From positions 1-64,000 of the forward strand of contig NZ_JAKRYL010000006.1 in assembly GCF_023555415.1 (NCBI RefSeq): a stretch of 64,000 nt of DNA, written 5' to 3'. This DNA is from Halalkalibacter alkaliphilus. GTDB lineage: Bacteria; Bacillota; Bacilli; Bacillales; Bacillaceae_D. Position numbers and translations under genes: made by a program. Positions within the stretch are counted from its first letter, which is position 1. Every line of letters starts with the position of its first letter. Below the pieces are notes generated by a model that saw only the letters and a program-made list of their open reading frames with translations, had not been told where the DNA came from and made no database searches. Below, piece by piece: positions 1 through 9,003 of this stretch.

Positions 1-11
1 CTCATTGCATC

Positions 12-55
12 GAGAGCTAAGAAAAGGGGGAAAATCACCCCTTTTCTTAGCTCTC
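12..55. terminator. Perfect inverted repeat at the end of gpr
   Basis: An 18-bp perfect stem (12-29 with 38-55) closes an 8-nt loop and touches the gpr stop codon. There is no U-run on either side, so it may act as a 3'-end stabiliser rather than a classical terminator. Confidence 0.6.
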
Positions 56-1176
56 TAGTGTGTATATGCTCCTACATTTTCTTGGTTTATTTTTTGATGC
101 AGGGCTGCATTTAAGCCTGCTGCGATAACATTCGCCATGTCATCAATAAATACATCTACTTCCTTTGGTGTCACCATTAAATTATGACCAAGCGGCGCAA
201 GTACTTCTTGGATTAACTGACGCTTTTCTGTTTCAGGTAAATTTCCTACCATCCCCATAATTGTTGAACGCTTTTGTTCATTTGGTAAATCCTCGTCTGT
301 TAATTTTCTTTTTTCACCGAATGTCATCCCAGCTGGTGCAAGAGAACGAGACGGTGCATTTCCTTCTTTCATCTCTCTTCCAAAATGTTTTAATACGTAA
401 TCAATCGTATCACTCGTAATCGATACCGCGTCAACAACTGTAGGGATACCGACTGCAATAACAGGAATTCCTAGCGCCTCTTTGCTTAGTTCTTTACGTT
501 TATTGCCTACCCCACTTCCAGGGTGAATGCCTGTATCCGAAATTTGAATCGTGGAATTGACTCTTTCAATTGAACGCGAAGCCAATGCATCTATAGCAAT
601 TACAAAATCTGGCTTTGTCTTCTCGATCACACCATAAATAACATCGCTCGTTTCAATCCCAGTTAATCCCATAACACCTGGTGTTATTGCACTAACTGAA
701 CGAAATCCATCTTGAACTTGTTCAGGAGCTAATCTAAACAAATGGCTTGTAACTAATAAATTTTCTACAGCAATAGGACCTAACGCGTCTGGTGTAACAT
801 TCCAATTACCAAGACCTACAACGAGACATTTATCCGTTTCTTTAATGCCAATATCTTTTAAAAAGGCAGAAAATGAATTGGCAAAGACACGTTCCATTTT
901 TTCCTGTAGTTCCGTATCCTTTTTTCGAATCCCAAGTGCTTCGAATGTTAAATAATTTCCAGCCTTTTTCCCTAATCTTTTTGCACCAACCTCATCAATG
1001 ACTACTCTTGTTATTGACACACCGTCTACTGTTTCTTCATCTATTTGGACCCCATTTACCTCTTTTGGAGCCATTCCTTTTGCAGCCTTTTCTTCTTGTT
1101 CTAACACCATTTGGTGCGCTTCCACCGCTAAATCAGTACGTATTTGAAATTGGTCAAGATTTAATTCTTCACTCAT
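55..1176 (-). CDS. gpr: Germination protease (GPR), spore endopeptidase
   Basis: GPR (peptidase family A25) degrades small acid-soluble spore proteins during germination. The 373-residue product is close to the 368 residues of B. subtilis GPR. It carries the conserved N-terminal IRTDLAVE segment, around which the zymogen cuts itself, and conserved blocks such as [16 protein letters not shown] and [16 protein letters not shown] chose the ATG at 1176 because AGGAG lies 10 nt upstream. The longer frame starts with a GTG at 1185 that almost overlaps that ribosome-binding site. It is divergent from rpsT, as in B. subtilis, and is expected to be expressed in the forespore (see the sigma-G-like site). 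The start is the only uncertain point. Confidence 0.97.
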   Translation of the reverse strand: MSEELNLDQFQIRTDLAVEAHQMVLEQEEKAAKGMAPKEVNGVQIDEETVDGVSITRVVIDEVGAKRLGKKAGNYLTFEALGIRKKDTELQEKMERVFANSFSAFLKDIGIKETDKCLVVGLGNWNVTPDALGPIAVENLLVTSHLFRLAPEQVQDGFRSVSAITPGVMGLTGIETSDVIYGVIEKTKPDFVIAIDALASRSIERVNSTIQISDTGIHPGSGVGNKRKELSKEALGIPVIAVGIPTVVDAVSITSDTIDYVLKHFGREMKEGNAPSRSLAPAGMTFGEKRKLTDEDLPNEQKRSTIMGMVGNLPETEKRQLIQEVLAPLGHNLMVTPKEVDVFIDDMANVIAAGLNAALHQKINQENVGAYTH

Positions 1177-1213
1177 TTGGACCACACTCCTAGTATAGAC
1201 TCTCTCGTGAATG

Positions 1214-1243
1214 TAGTGTCTCCGTTCATACGTGTTTTCATTC
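1214..1243 (-). promoter_or_regulatory. Possible sigma-G/F promoter of gpr
   Basis: On the minus strand GAATG (1239-1243) and GACACTA (1214-1220) are separated by 18 nt. This is near the sigma-G pattern (GAATA, CATACTA) with mismatches. The start point would lie about 30 nt before the ATG. Gpr is a known forespore gene, which raises the prior. Confidence 0.35.
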
Positions 1244-1248
1244 TTCTA

Positions 1249-1277
1249 TTGCAATCATGCGTCATTTTTGGTAAAAT
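1249..1277 (+). promoter_or_regulatory. Sigma-A promoter of rpsT
   Basis: TTGCAA (1249-1254), a 17-nt spacer and TAAAAT (1272-1277). The predicted start near 1284 gives an untranslated leader of about 110 nt before rpsT. Confidence 0.7.
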
Positions 1278-1395
1278 GCAATTTGTTGTATGAATGATGC
1301 GAATTGTGTCAACGTACCTTGAACAAGAAGCGAAACCGTTCATAAATAGATGGACTGGGATCAACCTGAACAACATGTATTAGGAGGTGAATGAT

Positions 1396-1662
1396 ATGCC
1401 AAACATTAAATCTGCGATCAAACGTGTGAAAACAGCTGACAAACGTCGTGCTCAAAACATGTCAGTTAAATCTGCTCTACGTACTGCTATCAAGAACTTT
1501 GAAGCAAAAGTAGAAGCTGGTGACGTTGAAGTAGCGAAAGCAGCTTTCACTGAAGCTACTAAGAAGCTTGATAAAGCAGCTAACAAAGGTCTTATTCATA
1601 AAAATGCAGCATCTCGTCAAAAGTCTCGTCTTGCGAAAAAGCTTAACGGACTTTCTGCATAA
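1396..1662 (+). CDS. rpsT: 30S ribosomal protein S20
   Basis: S20 is a primary 16S rRNA-binding protein of the small subunit. The 88-residue product starts [13 protein letters not shown] and is very rich in Lys, Arg and Ala, as expected for an all-helical S20. The ATG at 1396 follows AGGAGGTG with good spacing; an in-frame GTG at 1387 sits inside that ribosome-binding site and is rejected. It is a single-gene unit with its own promoter upstream and a strong terminator directly after the stop, and it is divergent from gpr as in other Bacillus. Confidence 0.98.
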   Translation: MPNIKSAIKRVKTADKRRAQNMSVKSALRTAIKNFEAKVEAGDVEVAKAAFTEATKKLDKAANKGLIHKNAASRQKSRLAKKLNGLSA

Positions 1663-1666
1663 TGGT

Positions 1667-1699
1667 AAAAGCACACGAATTGTCTTCGTGTGCTTTTTC
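1667..1699 (+). terminator. rpsT terminator
   Basis: A 13-bp stem AAAAGCACACGAA / TTCGTGTGCTTTT with a short loop and a U-rich tail, 5 nt after the rpsT stop. It can also serve holA on the other strand. Confidence 0.9.
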
Positions 1700-1709
1700 T
1701 TTTCATCTT

Positions 1710-2738
1710 TTAATTTTCATGAACACTTGCTAATCTCATTAACAACAGTTCGACCGCAAGAACTTTCTCCATTTTACCTGACTTAATTGCATAGTCGGTA
1801 TCCGCTGCAGCTTCTAATAATTGAAGGAGACGTTGATCATCAAATTTATTCATTTGTTGACTCGCCAGCTTGACAACATATGGATGTAGCTTTAACTGCA
1901 TCGCTATTTGCTTTTGGGAATAGCTTCTTCGACTCATTTCCTTTACTTGATAATATATTCGTAACTGCCTTGCAATTAGAGCCAATAATTTTAGCGGTTC
2001 TTCTTTTTGCTTTAGTAAATCATGATAAATTGATAATGCTTTATCTAATCTTTGTTTCACTGCAAACTCGATTAATGCAAACACATCTTGTTCTAATGAA
2101 CGGGCCACAAGAAGATCGACAACCTTCCCATCTACCTGTCCTTCTTGTCCTACATACAGGGCCAGCTTTTCCATTTCAGATGCAAGTAATAAAAGCTGCG
2201 GACCTACACGTTCAAGCAAATGGTCTTTTCCTTCAGATGTAAATCGAAAGCCTTTCGCTGAGGCTTGGTCATCCAGCCACTCAGACAGCATTCGGTCATC
2301 AAAAGGGAAACACTCCACTAATGTTGTTTTTTGCTTTAGTGCTTTCGTAATTTTCTTTCGTTCATCTAATTTTTCATAAGGTGCTAATAAAATAAATATC
2401 GCTTCCGGCGAAGGCTGCTCTATGTATTGTTGCAAACGTTGTACATCATGTTCTAATTTTGTATCAGGCTTTTGAGTCGAAACAAGGGAGAAATCTTTTA
2501 CAATTACAACCTTTTTTCCACCGAAAAAAGGAAACGTTTCTGCCTCTTCCACAGCGAGGTCAAGCAGTGTATCTTGGAGACTATACGTTATAACATTTGG
2601 ATCATCTTGTGCACCAACTGTATGTTTTACAATTTGAAACAAGAGATCTTCCATTAAAAACGTTTGTGTTCCATACATAAAATAAACTGGTTTTATGTTG
2701 CCGCTTTGAATTTCTTTTCTTATTTTTAAATATGACAT
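1710..2738 (-). CDS. holA: DNA polymerase III subunit delta
   Basis: Delta opens and loads the beta sliding clamp as part of the clamp-loader complex. The 342-residue protein matches the HolA/YqeN family: an N-terminal AAA+-like fold with KPVYFMYGTQTFLMED near residues 16-31 and the shared stretch LLAPYEKLDERKKITKALK, then a helical collar domain. Delta proteins lack a working Walker motif, and none is seen here. The ATG at 2738 sits 7 nt after GAGG; an ATG two codons upstream is too close to that site. The gene lies between rpsT and yqzM/comEC, its usual Bacillus position. Confidence 0.95.
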   Translation of the reverse strand: MSYLKIRKEIQSGNIKPVYFMYGTQTFLMEDLLFQIVKHTVGAQDDPNVITYSLQDTLLDLAVEEAETFPFFGGKKVVIVKDFSLVSTQKPDTKLEHDVQRLQQYIEQPSPEAIFILLAPYEKLDERKKITKALKQKTTLVECFPFDDRMLSEWLDDQASAKGFRFTSEGKDHLLERVGPQLLLLASEMEKLALYVGQEGQVDGKVVDLLVARSLEQDVFALIEFAVKQRLDKALSIYHDLLKQKEEPLKLLALIARQLRIYYQVKEMSRRSYSQKQIAMQLKLHPYVVKLASQQMNKFDDQRLLQLLEAAADTDYAIKSGKMEKVLAVELLLMRLASVHEN

Positions 2739-2856
2739 GTTCATTCCTCATTTTTACTTGCTTATTTCCCATAATTTTTGGGAATATTATTATAGGAGTT
2801 TATTGTGCTCGTCCTCCTCTTAGGATAGACAATGATTGCCCATATGACAAGAAAAA

Positions 2857-2945
2857 TGAGAAAGGGGTCTAGCCCCGTAAATGCCAGACCCCCATTTATG
2901 ATAAACGCCGTAAAGTAAGAACCCGGGACCTCTTACTTACGACGA
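2857..2945 (-). other. Structured element upstream of holA
   Basis: The 410-bp gap between holA and yqzM holds no further convincing gene. On the minus strand two stem-loops follow each other: an 11-12 bp stem with a C/G-rich loop (about 2916-2944), then a GGGGTCT / AGACCCC stem (about 2857-2888) followed by a U-rich stretch. This could be the attenuated leader of holA or a separate small RNA. I do not recognise a named RNA family and found no convincing promoter. Confidence 0.4.
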
Positions 2946-3148
2946 TAACCATGACCGCCTTGCACTATTTATAATATCCTATGCAAACCGAAAGTATAGG
3001 TGACAACTCTTTACAGACAAACCAACTATCTGAAAAGTTTTTTACAATTTATTGAACCATTCATGATTTTGTCAAATTGGCGAACAATCTACCTAGCATT
3101 TTTTTAGCCCATCCCGTATACTTGAATTTGAATAAGGAGGAATGCCAG

Positions 3149-3283
3149 ATGCATTTTGAAAAAGAAGTACAATGCAAACGTAATGATGCAATTGATTCTG
3201 CTGTTGGATTTATCATTCCTTTTGGTTTCTTTGCAACCCTTTTCGTTATCGCTACTATTGTAGATGTATTTAGTGGTATGTAA
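3149..3283 (+). CDS. yqzM: YqzM family small membrane protein
   Basis: A 44-residue protein starting MHFEKEVQCKRNDAIDSAVG, followed by one hydrophobic helix (about residues 19-41). Sequence, length and position between holA and comEC match B. subtilis YqzM, a small protein of unknown role. The ATG follows an AAGGAGG site with good spacing. It is encoded opposite to its neighbours and ends before a hairpin shared with comEC. Function is unknown. Confidence 0.9.
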   Translation: MHFEKEVQCKRNDAIDSAVGFIIPFGFFATLFVIATIVDVFSGM

Positions 3284-3304
3284 GAAAAAGATGGTCTAAC
3301 AGAT

Positions 3305-3372
3305 AAAAGAGGGAGTCTAGGTGTTACGAAAAGGCGCTTAACCTTTTCCAATACGCTAGACCCCTCTTTTTC
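3305..3372. terminator. Shared terminator between yqzM and comEC
   Basis: A long interrupted stem AAAAGAGGG...CTAG / CTAGACCCCTCTTTTT encloses a second small stem (GAAAAGG / CCTTTTC). It has A/U tracts on both sides, so it can end transcripts from either direction. Confidence 0.8.
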
Positions 3373-3379
3373 CTATTTA

Positions 3380-5623
3380 TTACTGACCTTTTGGTGTCCT
3401 TATGTTTAGCTCTTTGTTTTTTATTAACAGTTGGACAGCGCCATTTAGGTCACTACGCCAAATTATAACCTCTTGTTCCTCTAACCTGCTCATGACATCA
3501 GGGTGAGGATGACCAAATCGATTATTGCGCCCAACTGGAATGAAAGCAGCCTTTGGTCTTAATTGTTGTAGAAAAGGCTCTGTAGTTGAAGTCCTGCTAC
3601 CATGATGACCAATTTTCAAAATATCAACTTGAAGTTCCGGGTAATCTCTAAGCAGTCTCCTTTCGCCTTCCTCTTCCAAATCTCCTGTAAATAAAATAGA
3701 TACCTCCTCCACATTTGCCAAAATTACGATAGACCTTGCATTTAAGTCAGGTTCTGTTCCAACAGGTGATAATATAGAAAACGAAGAATCGCCTGTACTC
3801 CAGCCCATACCTTCATTAATAAAATGAATAGTCGCTCCATTTTCAGATAAAACAGTCAATAGATCACGCTCAAATTCTCCCTCTACCGGTCCCTTACTAT
3901 ATAATACTTCTTTGATTGTAAGACCCTGAGCTAAAGCTTTCGCACCACCTATGTGATCACGATGACCATGTGTCAAAATTAACCGATCGACTTTTCGAAT
4001 ACCTTGAGCTTTTAGTGTTGGTACAACAATATTTGCTCCTACATCAAATGCCCTTCGTCGACTTCTCCACTCTTCATTCATAAAAGAGATCGTCCCACCA
4101 GTGTCAATTAAGTAAACTGCCTTACGATAAGGAAGCTCTATAAGAAAACTGTCCCCTTGGCCTACATCTATCATGGTGATTTTTGCTCTTGAATCAGTAT
4201 ACGGAAGTAACAGTTGAAACAAAAGGATCAAGCTTAAGAATAACAATGGAATTCTCCACCACAACTTTCCCCCTTTTTCCCAACTTACAAATCCATAGAC
4301 GATACTGATGTAGAAAAGGAACATCATTAAGGTAGACGGTTTTCCAACAATAAGAGTCGCCCATTTTAATTCTGCTACTTTCAGGAGAATTTGATGAACA
4401 GTAGGGACCACTGCTTCTAATAAATAAAGGAACACATTATAGTTGGTTGGCAAAAAGAAGGATATGAAAAAGGATATGAAGGTTAACGGAAGGACAAATA
4501 ACGAAATAAAAGGAATATAGACTACATTCAACGGAAGACTCAAAATAGGAATTTCATACATATGAAGAAGGATAATAGGAAAGGAAATGAGTTGAGAAAC
4601 CATCGTAATTGCCACTAGCTGGAAACCTGTATGATTATAACGTCGTTGAATAATGGGCGCCGAAGTAATTAGACTAAAAGAGACTAAAAAGGATAACTGA
4701 AACCCTAGCTGAAATATAATGAACGGATTATAGAAAACATAAGCTAAATATACAACGACAATACCTAAAAGTGGCGGTATTCGTAACTTCATGCGCATAA
4801 ATAATAGAACAACCATAGACATAAGTGCTGCTCGGATAACAGAAGGTGCTGCACCAGCAATAACACTATAGATGGGAAGCACAAAGAGAAGCACCTCCAT
4901 TGATCGCTCCCTCGTTACACCGATTCTAATTAACATATAGAAGCTAGCAGCTACAATCATCCCAACATGCAAACCTGAAACAGCGAGTAAATGAATGACA
5001 CCCAGTCTTTGATAAGCTTCTAATAATTCTCCATCCATCATTATTCTTTCACCAAAAACTAAGGCGCTCATAATGCCACTAAAATCTGAGCTAATGTTCT
5101 GTTCAATTTTTTGTAGTTGTATTTGACGCCACCGTTGCAGCTTCAAAAAATATCCATGATGATCCGTACTAATACACTGGATTCCTGCTCGATTCGGTCT
5201 TAAAATCCAAAATATATGTTGTTCGTATAAATAACGTTTATAATCAAATTGTCCAAAATTCGTAGGACGCAATGGCTGCGAGAGAACACCACTGATTTTA
5301 CACGAATCACCGATCAAAATGGATTTCATTTGTTTTTGCTCATGCTCATCATAAAGGTATGCTTGAATTTGAATCACTTCTTTTTTATTACTTTCAAGCC
5401 GCATTGTTAATGAATCACCATCTATAACAGGAATGGTCTGAACTTTACCGTAAATAGTCTGTTCACCAGCTACAAATACCGTGTCTCTTTGATCAAGAGT
5501 ATATATACCTACAAAATAATATATAAGAAAAGTGAAAGTGAAAAGAAGTATCTTAAGTTTGAAGTATTGACGATGTAATAGGCAAAAAAGGAGGAAGCCA
5601 GTAAGGATGAAGAGATACGGCAC
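3380..5623 (-). CDS. comEC: DNA internalization channel protein ComEC
   Basis: ComEC forms the membrane channel that takes in single-stranded DNA during transformation. It has an N-terminal soluble domain, a Competence-domain block of many transmembrane helices (LLAVSGLHVGMIVA at about 210-225), and a C-terminal metallo-beta-lactamase-like domain with LTHGHRDHIGG and GHHGSRTS. The coordinates use the first standard start, a GTG at 5623 preceded by AGAGGAG (747 residues). However, 26 further codons are open in frame directly upstream to the comEB stop and encode a good extra transmembrane helix, so the true start may be an ATT at 5695 (771 residues; see findings). It is the last gene of comEA-EB-EC. 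Confidence 0.97.
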   Translation of the reverse strand: MPYLFILTGFLLFCLLHRQYFKLKILLFTFTFLIYYFVGIYTLDQRDTVFVAGEQTIYGKVQTIPVIDGDSLTMRLESNKKEVIQIQAYLYDEHEQKQMKSILIGDSCKISGVLSQPLRPTNFGQFDYKRYLYEQHIFWILRPNRAGIQCISTDHHGYFLKLQRWRQIQLQKIEQNISSDFSGIMSALVFGERIMMDGELLEAYQRLGVIHLLAVSGLHVGMIVAASFYMLIRIGVTRERSMEVLLFVLPIYSVIAGAAPSVIRAALMSMVVLLFMRMKLRIPPLLGIVVVYLAYVFYNPFIIFQLGFQLSFLVSFSLITSAPIIQRRYNHTGFQLVAITMVSQLISFPIILLHMYEIPILSLPLNVVYIPFISLFVLPLTFISFFISFFLPTNYNVFLYLLEAVVPTVHQILLKVAELKWATLIVGKPSTLMMFLFYISIVYGFVSWEKGGKLWWRIPLLFLSLILLFQLLLPYTDSRAKITMIDVGQGDSFLIELPYRKAVYLIDTGGTISFMNEEWRSRRRAFDVGANIVVPTLKAQGIRKVDRLILTHGHRDHIGGAKALAQGLTIKEVLYSKGPVEGEFERDLLTVLSENGATIHFINEGMGWSTGDSSFSILSPVGTEPDLNARSIVILANVEEVSILFTGDLEEEGERRLLRDYPELQVDILKIGHHGSRTSTTEPFLQQLRPKAAFIPVGRNNRFGHPHPDVMSRLEEQEVIIWRSDLNGAVQLLIKNKELNIRTPKGQ

Positions 5624-5701
5624 ATTTGCTCCTCTTAGAGCTAAAAAGAGGCCAAGCGTAGCAACGATCGGGAGAAGAGAAAAGAGGTGAAGAATATTGG
5701 C

Positions 5702-6280
5702 TCACCCCTTAAAAAAGCTTTGTGTATACAAAGAATTAGCTCGATCACGTAACACTTTTAGATCTTTTGCTGCAACACCCGCTTGATCTAATTTATCTAA
5801 CAAGTCTGCTGTAAATTTCATCTTATCAAGATGGTTTTGATCCAAGCTTATCTCATCTAACTCCACTTGAACAACTTGAATCCCTGCTTCTTTAAACATT
5901 TCTTCTGCATAAGGATGATTTTTATAATCCTTTGCATAGTAGACACTTTTAATGCCTGCCTGGATGATTGCTTTAGCGCAATGCACACAAGGAAAATGCG
6001 TCACATAAATCTCAGATCCTTCTGTTGGAACACCGAATTTTGCACATTGAAGAAGGGCGTTTACCTCCGCGTGTATCGTTCGGATACAATGGTTGTCTAC
6101 AACATAACAACCTTCATCTATACAATGAGCACCACCAGAAACTGAGCCATTGTATCCACCCGCAATAATTCGCTTTTCTCTAACTATTGTTGCTCCCACC
6201 ATTAGACGGGTACAAGTACTTCTTAACGCTAACAAATGACTTTGTGCCATAAAATATTGATCCCAAGAAATTCTTTGCAC
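5702..6280 (-). CDS. comEB: ComE operon protein 2, dCMP deaminase family
   Basis: Belongs to the zinc-dependent deoxycytidylate deaminase family. The zinc and catalytic motifs HAEV (about residue 70) and PCVHC (about 97-101) are present. In B. subtilis ComEB is dispensable for transformation as an enzyme and has been linked to placing competence proteins at the pole. The 192-residue frame starts with GTG at 6280 after AGGAGG with 7-nt spacing. It lies between comEA and comEC; the comEC frame continues straight after the comEB stop. Confidence 0.94.
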   Translation of the reverse strand: MQRISWDQYFMAQSHLLALRSTCTRLMVGATIVREKRIIAGGYNGSVSGGAHCIDEGCYVVDNHCIRTIHAEVNALLQCAKFGVPTEGSEIYVTHFPCVHCAKAIIQAGIKSVYYAKDYKNHPYAEEMFKEAGIQVVQVELDEISLDQNHLDKMKFTADLLDKLDQAGVAAKDLKVLRDRANSLYTQSFFKG

Positions 6281-6350
6281 AGTTTATCCTCCTAATCTTC
6301 ATATAGTTAGTTTAGAAAAAAGAAGCAGTAACGTCAATGCTTATCGGATT

Positions 6351-6962
6351 TTATCGAAATATAAGGTGTTCTTGAAGCTTTTCAATCGATTTTGGTCCAA
6401 TGCCAGATACTTGCAATAGATCTTCTACCCCTTTAAATGGACCATGTTCATCACGATAAGTTATGATTGCAGCAGCTTTAGCAGGCCCTATTCCTGGAAG
6501 TTGTTCAAGATCCGTAACCGTAGCTTGATTGATGCTTATTTTCCCATCACTTTCTCCTGCTCCAAGGGATATTAATTCAGTAATTCCCTCTTCTCCTTCA
6601 ATTGGTACATAAATCAGCATCTCATCATGTAATAATTGAGCTAAATTTAACTTTAATTGATCTGCATCTTCCCTAAAGCCTCCCGCAATTTCAATTGCAT
6701 CCACAATTCGTGCCCCTCCTTCCAGCTCATAAACACCAGGACTTCTAATCGCACCTTTTACATCTACCACTAGACTCGTTTTACTCTCAGTACTTACAGG
6801 AAGTTGCTCACCTTGAGTAAATTCCTTTTGGTATTCGTTCCAATCAAATACAACTTCTTCTTCTTTGGGATTGCTAAAATGAAGAAACAATACTAAACTG
6901 ACTATTAGTAAGAATGCACTTATTGCCCCTGCTTTTTTTAAACTAGCTATTTTTTTCAACAT
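6351..6962 (-). CDS. comEA: DNA receptor ComEA
   Basis: ComEA is the membrane-anchored receptor that binds double-stranded DNA during transformation. The 203-residue protein has one N-terminal membrane anchor (about residues 8-28), a middle SLBB-type segment (VDVKGAIRSPGVYEL) and a C-terminal pair of helix-hairpin-helix DNA-binding motifs (INQATVTDLEQLPGIGPAKA and DLLQVSGIGPKSIEKL). The frame stays open further upstream, but the ATG at 6962 has GAAAGGTG in place and gives nearly the B. subtilis length (205). First gene of the comE operon, divergent from the DUF2533 gene. Confidence 0.96.
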   Translation of the reverse strand: MLKKIASLKKAGAISAFLLIVSLVLFLHFSNPKEEEVVFDWNEYQKEFTQGEQLPVSTESKTSLVVDVKGAIRSPGVYELEGGARIVDAIEIAGGFREDADQLKLNLAQLLHDEMLIYVPIEGEEGITELISLGAGESDGKISINQATVTDLEQLPGIGPAKAAAIITYRDEHGPFKGVEDLLQVSGIGPKSIEKLQEHLIFR

Positions 6963-7029
6963 ATGAACACACCTTTCATTATTGATAGGTTTTAAAAAAC
7001 AACGAAGAATAGTAAGGAGACGATATTCA

Positions 7030-7284
7030 ATGACTGTACATTTACAAATTGCAGAACAAGTAAAGAAACACCGTGAAGCACAAAAACAATTTCTAGCATT
7101 AGATGCCCAAAGGGAGCGGGCAATTGAGAGTTTGCTCGAATTAGCCAAGGCAGGAAAAACAATTCAAACAACAGAAATTAACCAGATCACCAAAGAAATG
7201 AATCAAATTGCCATGCAGTTTCAATTCCCACCTCGAAAGCTTGTGACGCCTGAGATGGTCGCAAATTATATAAATGAAAAATAA
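7030..7284 (+). CDS. DUF2533 family protein (YpbS-like)
   Basis: An 84-residue, mostly helical, charged protein starting MTVHLQIAEQVKKHREAQ. I place it in the DUF2533/YpbS group of small Bacillaceae proteins from length and the pattern FLALDAQRERAIE...PRKLVTPEMVANYI; function unknown. The start at 7030 follows AAGGAGA, so the longer reading from 6982 is not needed. It lies between the divergent comEA and comER, an insertion relative to B. subtilis. Confidence 0.8.
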   Translation: MTVHLQIAEQVKKHREAQKQFLALDAQRERAIESLLELAKAGKTIQTTEINQITKEMNQIAMQFQFPPRKLVTPEMVANYINEK

Positions 7285-7355
7285 TTGAAGTCATAACATC
7301 TCATTCCGCCTCATACGTTTAGTCATAACGATAATCGTATGAAGGAGGGGCTATC

Positions 7356-8180
7356 TTGAAAATTGGAGTAATTGGAACAGGTAGTATGGGGACGATTTTA
7401 CTTGAATCATTCATAGAATCTGGTGCCATTTCTCCGCACCAATTTGTCATAACTAATCGAAATAGAGAAAAAGCTCAAGTTTTACAGGAACGCTTTCCCG
7501 ACCTTAAGATTGCACCTGATGCAATATCAACAGCAAAGCAGTCAGATGTCATCTTCTTATGCACCAAGCCTTTACAGATGCCAAATGTGTTACGCGAAAT
7601 TACTCATGTATGTGATAAAAACAAGTTATTAATCTCTATTACAAGTCCCATTTCAGTTGTTCAATTAGAAGAAATGGTCAGTTGTAAAGTTGCCCGTGCA
7701 ATTCCAAGTATTCTGAATCGAGCATTAACAGGACCTTCCCTATTAAGTTTTGGCAATAGATGTCATCCAGAAGACCGCACATTTGTGACTAACTTAATGT
7801 CATCAATTTCTGAACCGTTAGTGATCGATGAGAATATTACACGTGTATCTTCTGATATCGTAAGCTGCGGTCCTGCTTTTTTTAGCTATATCATGCAGCA
7901 ATTTATTGATGGGGCAGTCAGACAAACAGACATTAGTCAAGAAGATGCGACAACTCTTGCTACAAATATGATGATTGGAATGGGTAAGTTATTAGAAAAA
8001 GGACATTTCACCTTACCAACGTTACAAGAACGCGTCTGTGTCCCTGGAGGAATAACTGGGGAAGGAATAAAAGTGTTAGAAGCTGAAATTGGACTGATGT
8101 TTGATCATCTGTTCCAACAAACACATGCGAAATATTATGAAGATCAAGAATTAATATCTGAATCTTTCACGAAAAAATAA
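7356..8180 (+). CDS. comER: Late competence protein ComER (pyrroline-5-carboxylate reductase-like)
   Basis: ComER resembles pyrroline-5-carboxylate reductase (ProC) but is not a confirmed proline enzyme. It is transcribed opposite to the comE operon and has been linked to sporulation and biofilm timing in Bacillus. The 274-residue protein begins with a Rossmann NAD(P) motif, IGVIGTGSMG (residues 2-11), and has the ProC-like C-terminal block VCVPGGITGEGIKVLE. The start is TTG at 7356, six nt after AAGGAGGGG. It ends in a strong hairpin shared with yqeM. Confidence 0.93.
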   Translation: MKIGVIGTGSMGTILLESFIESGAISPHQFVITNRNREKAQVLQERFPDLKIAPDAISTAKQSDVIFLCTKPLQMPNVLREITHVCDKNKLLISITSPISVVQLEEMVSCKVARAIPSILNRALTGPSLLSFGNRCHPEDRTFVTNLMSSISEPLVIDENITRVSSDIVSCGPAFFSYIMQQFIDGAVRQTDISQEDATTLATNMMIGMGKLLEKGHFTLPTLQERVCVPGGITGEGIKVLEAEIGLMFDHLFQQTHAKYYEDQELISESFTKK

Positions 8181-8216
8181 GAACGAGGAAGAGCTTATAG
8201 GCTCTTCCTCGTTCTT
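8179..8216. terminator. Bidirectional terminator between comER and yqeM
   Basis: A 16-bp perfect stem AAGAACGAGGAAGAGC / GCTCTTCCTCGTTCTT with a 6-nt loop and U-rich flanks, between two convergent genes. Confidence 0.9.
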
Positions 8217-8232
8217 ATTTCGTTATTTTTTT

Positions 8233-8994
8233 CTAAATCCCTCTATTTTTCTTTGCACAAAAGAAAATTCGTTCACTTTTATTTGTAGGATATTCGCTAG
8301 TAAAATCCGCTTGTATAGATATATCGCAAAACCCGGCTTCTACTAGCCATTGCTTATATTGGTCAACTGGATAAGTTCGCTGTTTATGTAATTCAAGCAT
8401 CCGTTCATAATAATTTAATTCATTTTGGACAAAAAACGTTAATTCATGTTCAACACTAAATAGGTGATCACCTTTAAAAGAAGTCCATATATATGCAATT
8501 TCACCGGCATCTTCAGCAAACGTATGTCCAATAAAGCCTTCTTCTATTTTGGAGACTGAATGAACATCAAATAAAAGAACAGCCCCTTCCTTCATGTGCT
8601 CAAACAAACATTGAAACGTATCGACAACTTCCTGTTCGGTTTCCAAATAATTGAGGGAATCACAAAAGACAGTGACAACATCAAACTGTCCTAAGCCTTC
8701 TAAGTCCGTCATTGATTGCTGAATTAATAAGGGGGAAAAGCCAGCTTTCTCGCATTTTTCTTTTGCAATAGCCAGCATTTCAGCTGATAAATCAACCCCC
8801 ACTACTTCAGCACCAAAATCATTCAACCTGACCAATAGTTCCCCCGTACCACATCCAACATCAAGAACACGACTCCCCAAGAGGTTGGACTTGTATAATT
8901 GTTTCTGCATATAATCGATCCATTTGTCATAAGGCGCATCCGCCATTAACGTATCGTACAAAGCAGCAAACGCTTGATAATTCATCGATCTCAT
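8233..8994 (-). CDS. yqeM: Class I SAM-dependent methyltransferase YqeM
   Basis: A predicted methyltransferase of unknown substrate. The SAM-binding motif VLDVGCGTGELLVRL is at about residues 43-57 and FDVVTVFCDSLNYL is the second conserved strand region; 253 residues. Two nearby ATGs compete: 8994 with only 3 nt after AAGGAG, and codon 4 with 12 nt, so the N-terminus is uncertain by three residues. It closes the yqeH-aroE-yhbY-nadD-yqeK-rsfS-cvfB-like operon, 9 nt after the cvfB-like gene. Confidence 0.92.
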   Translation of the reverse strand: MRSMNYQAFAALYDTLMADAPYDKWIDYMQKQLYKSNLLGSRVLDVGCGTGELLVRLNDFGAEVVGVDLSAEMLAIAKEKCEKAGFSPLLIQQSMTDLEGLGQFDVVTVFCDSLNYLETEQEVVDTFQCLFEHMKEGAVLLFDVHSVSKIEEGFIGHTFAEDAGEIAYIWTSFKGDHLFSVEHELTFFVQNELNYYERMLELHKQRTYPVDQYKQWLVEAGFCDISIQADFTSEYPTNKSERIFFCAKKNRGI

Positions 8995-9003
8995 AGTCTC
9001 CTT

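Noticed and set aside
1186-1200. TATACTA as a -10 for gpr
   Set aside because: It would place the transcript start within the ribosome-binding site; an upstream pair at 1214-1243 fits better.
1710-2744. holA frame starting at the ATG at 2744
   Set aside because: Too close to the GAGG site; the ATG at 2738 has proper spacing.
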